Positions 14,885 through 21,966 of a stretch of DNA of 25,794 nucleotides are shown here, in pieces. The notes under the pieces are model-generated. The model did not search any database. It saw nothing but the letters and a program-made list of their open reading frames with translations, and was not told where the DNA came from. Each line of letters opens with the position of its first letter. Position 1 is the stretch's first letter. The translations under genes were made by a program, and so were the position numbers. Origin of the DNA: Planctomycetota bacterium (GTDB lineage Bacteria; Planctomycetota; UBA8742; JACQVU01); assembly GCA_016209585.1 (NCBI GenBank), contig JACQVU010000280.1, positions 1 to 25,794 on the forward strand. The letters are read 5' to 3'.

Positions 14885-17800
14885 TCAGTTGCGCATGCGG
14901 ATCAGTTCGTGCTCGGTGGCGAAGATCACGCTCGGTTCCGTGCCGTACCACTGGAAGAACGTGCTCTGCACGCCTTTGCCGGCCACCTTATGAGGAGAGT
15001 TGTGGGTCGGCTTGCCGTCATACGTGGGAGAGCCGGAGTCGCTGATGGTGCCGGAGGCGGTGTTCTGCGTCTTGAGCGTGAACATGTAGCCGTTGTCGGT
15101 CATGGCGTACACCCCCGGAATCACGCCGCCGGCCACCGTGACCATGTTCAACTTGCCGCGGGCGGCGAAACGCGAACCGCCGCTCCAGTCGGTGTCGGCG
15201 TGGTCGCCGTCGGCGAGGCGCACCTTGGCCAGGTAGGTATCCTCGCCCTCGTGGTAGCCGGCGTAGAGCCAGTTCGACCGGTAGGCGGAGAGCGGTGGCG
15301 TGGTGATCACCGGGGAACCCGCGGTCACCCCCTTGGCCACGAGGTCGAAGAGGCTTCCCACGCCCCAGGAGATGGTCGTCAGGTTGCTGAAGTTCCGCGC
15401 ATGAATGTTCTGATCTCCCGTGGTGGCGAACACCTTGGTGTTGGCGCTGCTGTAGGTCGGCGCGAAGGGGTTGATATCCATGCCGGCGGAGCCGAGGTTC
15501 TCCGCGTTGATCGTCAGGAGGTTCGCGGTGAAGCGAACGATGTCGCTCCCGGAAGAGTCGTCGGAGCGCAGGCCGGTGAAGAGCGCGTCGGGCCCCAGCG
15601 CCACCACGCCCGGCTTGTAGTTCCAGCGGTAGTTGGTGCTGGAACCGGCCACCGCGCCGGAGGTCCCGTTGATCTTGTAAAGGACCGGGACGCCGGAAGG
15701 CTCGCGGCCGCTGTCCTGGTCGGCGACGACGTAAAGGTCGTACGGCTCCGTCCCGGCGAAGTCGAACCCGCCCAGCGGCCCTTCCGACACCGTGAACGAC
15801 CAGACCACCGAGGCGGAGGCCCAGGTGGGCGTCGGGGGGTTGCCGGTGGCCGGCAGATCGATGCGGCGGATCATGTCGGTCAGGCCGTCGTCGTTGGAGT
15901 CGCAGGAGACGTAGAAGAAGATTTTGTTGGTGTAGTTGTAGTAACCGTAGACCGACTTCACCGTGCCCGGCAGCGTGAGGCTGTCGTCGAAACTGACGTT
16001 GGTGGCGCGCGCCGTGCCCGCGCCGCGGATTCCGCCCACCACCGCGCCGGTCATGCGGTTGATCAGCACCAAGGCGTTCTCCCAGTCGCCGGCGGCGCCG
16101 GAGTCGCGCTGGCCGGTGCCGACCACGATCCAGTCGGCAGCCGACAAGTAGCCGATGGTCTGCACCGGTCCCAGGTCCGTCTTGATCCACGACACCCGGC
16201 CGGAGAACGAGAATGGCCCGAGTTCATCGGCCCCGATGTCGTTGTACACGCTCATCGAACCCGCGGGGCGCGTGTTGGCGCCGTCAAAATCGGCCGTTTC
16301 CAGGGAGGTGGTCGCCTGGTTCTTGACGCCGACACCGATGGTGCCCGATAGCACCGCCGGCAGCGAGTTGTTCAGGTGCAGGTCGCCGCCCGTGGTGTCG
16401 GTGAAGTAGCTGGCCCCGGTGACGTTCGTGAGGTTCTCGGCCGTGTTCGGCGCGATCGTGCCGGTGGCGATGGACCACCGCGCCTCCGTGCCGGCCGTGA
16501 TCGCCCCCACCACGGAACAATGGTACACGTTGGCCGGCGCGCTCACGCCCCCGCCGGAGCCGATGTTCCCTTTCACCATCATATTTTTGATCGTCACGCC
16601 CGTGGCCGCGCCGTCGCTGCCGATGTTGCCCACGATCAACCCCCCAGCCACGGTGACGTTGGTGCCCGCCACCGTGAAGTTGCCGCGGTGAGCGAAGTTG
16701 TCGTCGACCAGCACCGTGTCGCCGACGCCCGCCGCCGCCAGCGCGGCGCTCAGGCTGGTGTAGGCGATGGTTCCGATCTTCACGTTCGGCACGGACTGCG
16801 TCCAGTTGACGAGGCCGTTGGGGTCATCGTCAAAACGCTCGCCGCCGAGATCCCCGGCGTACTTGTACACGGTGAGAACCGGCCCCCCAGCGCCCGGGCC
16901 GCGGATGTTGCGCAGCAGCGGGGCCATCAGCGCGTTCCGGAAGGTCAGGTTGTTGAACGTCAGCGCCGAGCCGGTGTAGGCGTTGAAGTCCAGGTAGCGG
17001 TCGCCGGCCCCGGTTCCAGCGAAGTAGTCGAACGAGCCGTTGGCGATGGAGACCGAAGTGGGCGCGGCGCCGAACGTGGCTTTGCCGTGCCAAAACGCGA
17101 AGTTGGAGAAGTCCAGCGCCCCGCCGCTCGGCACGTTCACGGTGTAGGTCCCGGGCGTGGGCAGAAGCGAGGCCGTCTCCCACGGCGTGGCGCCGTTGCG
17201 CGTGACGATAGTCCCCCCACCGCCCACCGCCGCGGCCTTCCCGGACGCCGTGGCGGTCAGGCCGAGCAGTTCCTGCGAGACCCCGCTGCTCTCGGCCTCC
17301 CAGATCGTGCCGTTGTACTTCCAGGCGACGCCCCCGCGGCCCACGGCGTAGACCTCGGTCGCCGAGAGGCCGAACACCGCGCGCAGATCGTCGGTCGCCC
17401 CGCCGGGGGCGCTCTGCGCGTTCCAGCCGGCGCCGTTGTAGTGCAAAAGCGTGCCGCCGTCGCCCACGGCGAAAATGTCGCTGGCGCCGGAACCCCAGAC
17501 GCCGTACAGGTTCGCGGTGACGGTGCTGTTTTCCGAGGACCAGGAACCACCATCGTAGCGGCGAATCACGCCGCCGACTCCGACCGCCACCGCGTTGGAG
17601 GTGGAGGTTCCCCACACGGCGTTGAGGTTGGCCACGGTGCCGCTGGTCATGCCGGCCCAGGAGCCGGTGTAGCGCGCGATAGTGCCGGACACCCCCACGG
17701 CGAAGGCGTCGGACGCGCCCGCCACCCAGACCCCGCGCAGCCGCGCGCCGACGTTGCTGGCCTGCGTTGACCAGTTCGCGCCGTCGTAGTGGATGACGGT

Positions 17801-18805
17801 TCCCGAATCGCCCACCGCGAAGACGTTGGCGGCGGACGTTCCGCCGATGCCGTACAGGTTGTTGGTGACGCCCGAAGTCATGCCGTTCCACGCGCCGCCC
17901 TTGTACCGGACGATCTGGCCGTCGTGGCCGGAGGCGAACATCAGCCAGGAACTGGGGGCGTAGATGGAGTAGAAGGGGCGGCCGCCGCCCAGCCGCTTCA
18001 TCGTCACGGTGTTGGACCCGGAGCCGCCCAGGCGCAGTTTGGTTCCGGAATCGACCGTGAGCGTCATGCCGGTCTGAATCTCCACGCTGGGCGTCTTGTC
18101 GCGCTCCACCACCAAGGTCGTGTTGGCGTCGGCCAGCGAGAAAGGCAGCCCGCCGGCCCCGGCCGAGGCCGCCAGGTAGTCGCTGAGCAGCGCCGGCGTG
18201 GCCGGCTCGCCCGTGGCGAAGATCATCGTGTTCTGCTTCAGAGGCACGAACTGCGTCAGGCCTCCCCCCGGCCGCAACAGCGTGGCCGCGTTGGCCGCGC
18301 CGTCGTTGTAGACCACCAGGTCGCGCACCGTGCTCCCTTCCTTGCCGATCCCGAACACGTCCACCGCGTTTTCCAGCGGGATCGTTCCCACCGTGCGGTT
18401 GGCCAGAATCTTCTGAGCCGACCCGCTGTTGGCGCGGTAGATGGCGATGGTGCCGACCGACTGCGGCGCGATCACCAGCGTCCGCAGGCTCTCCGGCACC
18501 GGGCCGACGTCGGTGCGGAAGTGGGCGGCACGCGGCACGATGGTCGACGCCACCACGCGATCATATGGCGTGCCCGTGCTCTGCCCCACGCTCCCCCACG
18601 TGCGAAAACTGGCTGACGAGAGAATGGTTCCCGCGGCCGGCGTGTTGGCGCCGCCGCCGACACGGTGGCCGTAAGAGGTGAAATTCGTCCCCGACAACTG
18701 GCCGGAAGCCACCCCCGCGCCCACGAGCCAGACCGCCACCACGAGCGCGGCCAAGCTGCGCAGCCACAACACGCCGCGACCGGAAAGGGGGATCACTTTC
18801 CGCAC
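14885..18805 (-). CDS. Large secreted multi-propeller protein
   Basis: A 1306-aa exported protein of unknown role. The GTG at 18805 is preferred: AAGG lies about 8 nt upstream, a classic signal peptide follows (LRSLAALVVAVWLVGAGVASG), and the only upstream ATG (18910) lies in the -35 box. Residues ~278-550 contain seven repeats of ~38 aa, each like LYGVWGSGASDIFAVGDGGT then HYNGAGW. Seven such units make one complete seven-bladed propeller. Residues ~560-880 read as strand-rich tandem turns (SLSAALAAAGVGDTVLV, GNIGSDGAATGVTIKNMMVK), probably a right-handed beta-helix ending NDIGADEL. The last ~400 residues resemble PQQ/PilY1-like propeller sequence and include a calcium-loop-like DSNDDGLTD. 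Binding of polysaccharide, mineral or host surface is possible. No catalytic motif was recognised. It is transcribed alone. Confidence 0.85.
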   Translation of the reverse strand: MRKVIPLSGRGVLWLRSLAALVVAVWLVGAGVASGQLSGTNFTSYGHRVGGGANTPAAGTILSSASFRTWGSVGQSTGTPYDRVVASTIVPRAAHFRTDVGPVPESLRTLVIAPQSVGTIAIYRANSGSAQKILANRTVGTIPLENAVDVFGIGKEGSTVRDLVVYNDGAANAATLLRPGGGLTQFVPLKQNTMIFATGEPATPALLSDYLAASAGAGGLPFSLADANTTLVVERDKTPSVEIQTGMTLTVDSGTKLRLGGSGSNTVTMKRLGGGRPFYSIYAPSSWLMFASGHDGQIVRYKGGAWNGMTSGVTNNLYGIGGTSAANVFAVGDSGTVIHYDGANWSTQASNVGARLRGVWVAGASDAFAVGVSGTIARYTGSWAGMTSGTVANLNAVWGTSTSNAVAVGVGGVIRRYDGGSWSSENSTVTANLYGVWGSGASDIFAVGDGGTLLHYNGAGWNAQSAPGGATDDLRAVFGLSATEVYAVGRGGVAWKYNGTIWEAESSGVSQELLGLTATASGKAAAVGGGGTIVTRNGATPWETASLLPTPGTYTVNVPSGGALDFSNFAFWHGKATFGAAPTSVSIANGSFDYFAGTGAGDRYLDFNAYTGSALTFNNLTFRNALMAPLLRNIRGPGAGGPVLTVYKYAGDLGGERFDDDPNGLVNWTQSVPNVKIGTIAYTSLSAALAAAGVGDTVLVDDNFAHRGNFTVAGTNVTVAGGLIVGNIGSDGAATGVTIKNMMVKGNIGSGGGVSAPANVYHCSVVGAITAGTEARWSIATGTIAPNTAENLTNVTGASYFTDTTGGDLHLNNSLPAVLSGTIGVGVKNQATTSLETADFDGANTRPAGSMSVYNDIGADELGPFSFSGRVSWIKTDLGPVQTIGYLSAADWIVVGTGQRDSGAAGDWENALVLINRMTGAVVGGIRGAGTARATNVSFDDSLTLPGTVKSVYGYYNYTNKIFFYVSCDSNDDGLTDMIRRIDLPATGNPPTPTWASASVVWSFTVSEGPLGGFDFAGTEPYDLYVVADQDSGREPSGVPVLYKINGTSGAVAGSSTNYRWNYKPGVVALGPDALFTGLRSDDSSGSDIVRFTANLLTINAENLGSAGMDINPFAPTYSSANTKVFATTGDQNIHARNFSNLTTISWGVGSLFDLVAKGVTAGSPVITTPPLSAYRSNWLYAGYHEGEDTYLAKVRLADGDHADTDWSGGSRFAARGKLNMVTVAGGVIPGVYAMTDNGYMFTLKTQNTASGTISDSGSPTYDGKPTHNSPHKVAGKGVQSTFFQWYGTEPSVIFATEHELIRMRN

Positions 18806-18881
18806 GACTACACCTTGTGGCGGCACCCTTTCAATTTCAATTAAGGAAGTACGGCACCGGCCCAAAATTTCCACCTTGACG

Positions 18882-18910
18882 ATTATATCGCGCACGCCCC
18901 AGGCGCACAA
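18882..18910 (-). promoter_or_regulatory. Sigma-70-type promoter of the secreted propeller gene
   Basis: On the minus strand TTGTGC (18910-18905) and a perfect TATAAT (18887-18882) are separated by 17 bases. The predicted start near 18875 gives a leader of about 70 nt to the GTG at 18805. The leader is unusually A+T-rich (AATTGAAATTGAAAG) for this genome. Confidence 0.8.
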
Positions 18911-18973
18911 CTGCCAACACCAAGAAAACTGGGAATCAGGGGTCAGCGGTTGGGGATGGTGTCGCGCGAACCG

Positions 18974-19013
18974 TCGGACGGATCAGCCCCATCAGTCGGA
19001 TCGGTCGGATCAT
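18974..19013. repeat. Short-period GGATC-type intergenic repeat, copy 1
   Basis: Imperfect units of about 9-10 bases: CGGACGGATCAG, CCCCATCAGTCGG, ATCGGTCGG, ATCATCGCGG. The first 13 bases, TCGGACGGATCAG, recur exactly at 24822-24834. Confidence 0.5.
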
Positions 19014-19017
19014 CGCG

Positions 19018-19045
19018 GACCCCCGCCCTGCTGCAAACGGGGGTC
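19018..19045 (-). terminator. Hairpin overlapping the stop codon of the second WD40 lipoprotein
   Basis: GACCCCCG (19018-19025) and CGGGGGTC (19038-19045) form a perfect 8-bp stem with a 12-base loop. Its distal arm overlaps the TGA stop (19044-19046). There is no following T-tract on the minus strand, so it may act as a terminator-like or 3'-protecting structure. Confidence 0.5.
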
Positions 19046-21944
19046 ACTTGCACATCTCCGCGATCTTCGGGTCGTCCTGGTAGGCGGTGCCCGGCGTCGC
19101 CAGCGGAGTGATCGTGCCGCCGACGGCGTCAGCGCGCATGCCGAGGTCGCGGTCCCACCGCTGAAGAATGGCCGCGACTCGCGGCGGCAAGGTGTTCGGC
19201 TCGGCGCCCGCGTCGCGGTCGGACCATGCGGCGCGCCATTCGAGTTCGCCTTCGGAGAAAGAGGGCGGCTTGCCGTGCCCCTCTGAGAAGTCCCCCGTCG
19301 CCCAGGCAGAGGATCCCCAAGCATAGGCCAGCGCCACGCCGGCTCCGCCGGAGAGATCGTCGATCTGTGCCCCGGTGGAAACGTCCCAGACCCATCCCTT
19401 GCTGGGCCTCCAGCTGGAGAGTGCCGCGACTCGCGACCCGTCGGGGCTGATACCCACGCGCCGAATCTGGAGGTCGGGCGCCGTCAGCTGCGCAATCACT
19501 TTTCCAGAGGCTGCCTCAAGAACTGTCACGATACGCACTTGCGCGGCCACCGCGAGGAACGTGCCGTCGCGACTGAAGGCGCCAGAGAAGGCCTGGACCC
19601 TGACGTTTGTGGGATCGCCTTGTGGTTTGTTCTCCGCGACGTTCCAGAGCGCCAAGTCGCCCGCGCTCCCCGCCACGGCCAACCTTCCCCCATCGGGACT
19701 GAAGAGCAGCCATCGGACGGAACTCCGTTTGGGCGATTCCACCCGCCCGATCTCGGCGCCGGTGGCGAGATCCCACACCAGGACCTTACCGTCTTCCGAC
19801 CCGCTCGCCAGCCTCGCGCCGTCAGGGCTGTAGGCCAATGCGACCACCCGCGCTTCGTGGCCGGCCAACAGAGCCACCTGGGTACCGGCGGCCCAGATGC
19901 GCACCGTTTTGTCCGACGAGGCGCTGGCGATGCGCGCCCCGTCGGGGCTGAAGACGACGCGGGTCACCGGGCTTTCGTGGCCCTTGAGCCGGAACACTTC
20001 CTTGCCGGTCGCACCGTTCCACACGCACACGTCACCGCGCGTCGTCCCGCCTGCTACCACCGTGCCGTCCGAGCTGATCACAGTGTTGGAAAAGAGATCG
20101 ATTGGCCCGGCGTCCAGCGTGATGGGATCGGGTGCGCCAAGGCTCCAGAGCCGAACCGTGTGGTCGTTGGAACCACTGGCGAGCGTGCGGGGGTCGCCGC
20201 CGGGAGCGAGACCATGGATGGCGTCCCGGTGACCTTCAAGTCGCCCGATCTCCGCGCAGGTGTTCGGGTCACAGACATGGATCGCGCTCCCCCGCCCGGC
20301 GACCACCAAGCGCGAACTTGTGCGATCGAAAGTCGCCGCATAGCAGGGGGCGCTGGCCGGACGGGCGCGCGCGATCTCGTGACCGTCCCCCGATGCCAAT
20401 AGCCGGACATCTCCCGCGTTGGTTACCGCGGCGAACACTCTCCCGTCAGGCCGAGAGGTGAGGGCGAGACTCGTTTGCGTGTCCTTCACGTCCGTTCGTG
20501 TCGGCGTCTTTCCGGGAACGAAGTTCCAGAGGAAGAGCGTGGATGACCTCTCCGACCCGCCCGCCCCCCGAGTGGAATCATTGGAAAAGGCGAATGATAC
20601 AAGCGCGGGCGCGTCCACGACCGCTGCCTCCGCGAGCGTCTTCGTCTCCCAGAGGCGCAATCCGCCGTCGCGCGCGGAGGTCGCCAAACGCACGCCGTCG
20701 GGGCTGAACGCCACGCACGTGACGCCGCCCTTGTGACCCGTGAGGCGTGCTTTCTCCGCGCCGGTCACGGGATCCCAGATGGGCACGTCGTCACCGTTCC
20801 ACACCGCCGCCAGCATGGTCCCGTCGTGGCTGAAGACCAGGTGGCGAACCGGGGCCTTGTCGGCGTTGATGCGCAGAAGTTCACGGCCGGTGGTCACCTC
20901 CCAGATTCGGATCGTCTTGTCGTCGCCGGCGGAAGCGACGCGGGTTCCGTCGGAGCGGAAGGCCACGGCGCGAACCTGGCTGGAATGGCCGGGAACGTCG
21001 GCCGTTCCATATGTTGGCGCCGGGGAGGTCCAGAGCAACCGCCCGGCGCGCTGCCGCAGCACCCAAGCCAGCCCGGCCGCGCCGGCGCTGGGATCCGCGC
21101 GGATGGCGGAGATAGCGTGCGCCAGCGCAGTCATGGAGCGGCCGGTGCTCTCCTCCCGCAGCGCGCGCGTGACCGCTATGTCAGCCACGTGGCGGCGGCG
21201 TTCACGGGTCAACCTCTCGATGACCTCGCGCGTGGCTGCCTCCGCGCGCGCCACGGCCGCCTCTCCCAAGCGGGCGGCGACTTCGATCTTCTCGGTCGCG
21301 GCCTTCACCTCAGCCTCCGCCTTTGCGGCGCGTTCGGCGACCTCCGCGGCGACCTTCTCCGCCTCCGTGGCGCGGCGGTTGGTTTCTTCGGCGCGGACCT
21401 CGGCCTGGATGCGAAGTTGTTCTTCGGCGCGGGTGGCCTCTTGCGCGCGGGCCACCGCCTGGTCGGCCGCGTCCCTCTGGGCGGCGACCTCCCGCGCGCG
21501 GCCGGCCTCGGCGTCGCCGCGGGCGAGGGCCTCGCCGGCGCGGGCGCGCTCCACGGCCAGCGCCTGCCGGTCCTGCTCAGCCGCCGCCCGGCTCCGCGCC
21601 TCGGCGGCCACGGCCTCGGCGCGCGCCGTTTCCGCGGCGTCCGCGGCCCGCTTGAGCGCCGTGTTGGCGGCCAACGCCTGGTCACGCGCGTTGACGGCGG
21701 CGTCCCGCGCCGCGTCAGCCTCCCTGCGGGCGGTTTCAGCGGCGGCGCGAAGGGCGGCATCGGCATCGGCCCTGGCCAGCGCCTCGTCCGCGCGGCTTCG
21801 CAGACCAGCCGCGACCTCCGCGCTCACCGGCGGCGGGCCTTCCAAGGCCCTCTGTTCCGCTTGGCACCCGCCTGCGCAGGCGGCGGCTGCCGTGGAGAGC
21901 AGGGCGGTGAACAGAAGCCACCGGTTGCTACGCGGGCGGTGCAT
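19044..21944 (-). CDS. Coiled-coil WD40 lipoprotein, paralogue B
   Basis: A 966-aa exported protein. The ATG at 21944 follows AGGAGA and begins a signal sequence (LLFTALLSTAAAACAGGC) with a loose lipobox and Cys27, so outer- or inner-membrane lipid anchoring is likely. Residues ~40-250 are an almost uninterrupted Ala/Glu/Arg-rich coiled coil. Residues ~250-300 form a short helical segment (TALAHAISAIRADPSAGAAG) like half a TPR. From ~319 on I count about 14 WD40-type blades, several textbook (GTRVASAGDDKTIRIWE, GARLASGSEDGKVLVWDL). That equals two seven-bladed propellers. The last ~65 residues (LQRWDRDLGMRADAVGGTIT) are shared with paralogue A. WD40 propellers are protein-binding platforms, and no enzymatic domain is present. 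It starts 22 nt after paralogue A's stop, so both are in one operon. Confidence 0.88.
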   Translation of the reverse strand: MHRPRSNRWLLFTALLSTAAAACAGGCQAEQRALEGPPPVSAEVAAGLRSRADEALARADADAALRAAAETARREADAARDAAVNARDQALAANTALKRAADAAETARAEAVAAEARSRAAAEQDRQALAVERARAGEALARGDAEAGRAREVAAQRDAADQAVARAQEATRAEEQLRIQAEVRAEETNRRATEAEKVAAEVAERAAKAEAEVKAATEKIEVAARLGEAAVARAEAATREVIERLTRERRRHVADIAVTRALREESTGRSMTALAHAISAIRADPSAGAAGLAWVLRQRAGRLLWTSPAPTYGTADVPGHSSQVRAVAFRSDGTRVASAGDDKTIRIWEVTTGRELLRINADKAPVRHLVFSHDGTMLAAVWNGDDVPIWDPVTGAEKARLTGHKGGVTCVAFSPDGVRLATSARDGGLRLWETKTLAEAAVVDAPALVSFAFSNDSTRGAGGSERSSTLFLWNFVPGKTPTRTDVKDTQTSLALTSRPDGRVFAAVTNAGDVRLLASGDGHEIARARPASAPCYAATFDRTSSRLVVAGRGSAIHVCDPNTCAEIGRLEGHRDAIHGLAPGGDPRTLASGSNDHTVRLWSLGAPDPITLDAGPIDLFSNTVISSDGTVVAGGTTRGDVCVWNGATGKEVFRLKGHESPVTRVVFSPDGARIASASSDKTVRIWAAGTQVALLAGHEARVVALAYSPDGARLASGSEDGKVLVWDLATGAEIGRVESPKRSSVRWLLFSPDGGRLAVAGSAGDLALWNVAENKPQGDPTNVRVQAFSGAFSRDGTFLAVAAQVRIVTVLEAASGKVIAQLTAPDLQIRRVGISPDGSRVAALSSWRPSKGWVWDVSTGAQIDDLSGGAGVALAYAWGSSAWATGDFSEGHGKPPSFSEGELEWRAAWSDRDAGAEPNTLPPRVAAILQRWDRDLGMRADAVGGTITPLATPGTAYQDDPKIAEMCK

Positions 21945-21966
21945 GGCACTCTCCTGCGCCGCGGTG

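Noticed and set aside
15000..18800. CRISPR-like or tandem DNA repeats in the propeller gene
   Set aside because: The repetition is at protein level (about 38 residues per blade) and diverged at DNA level. There are no uniform repeats with unique spacers.
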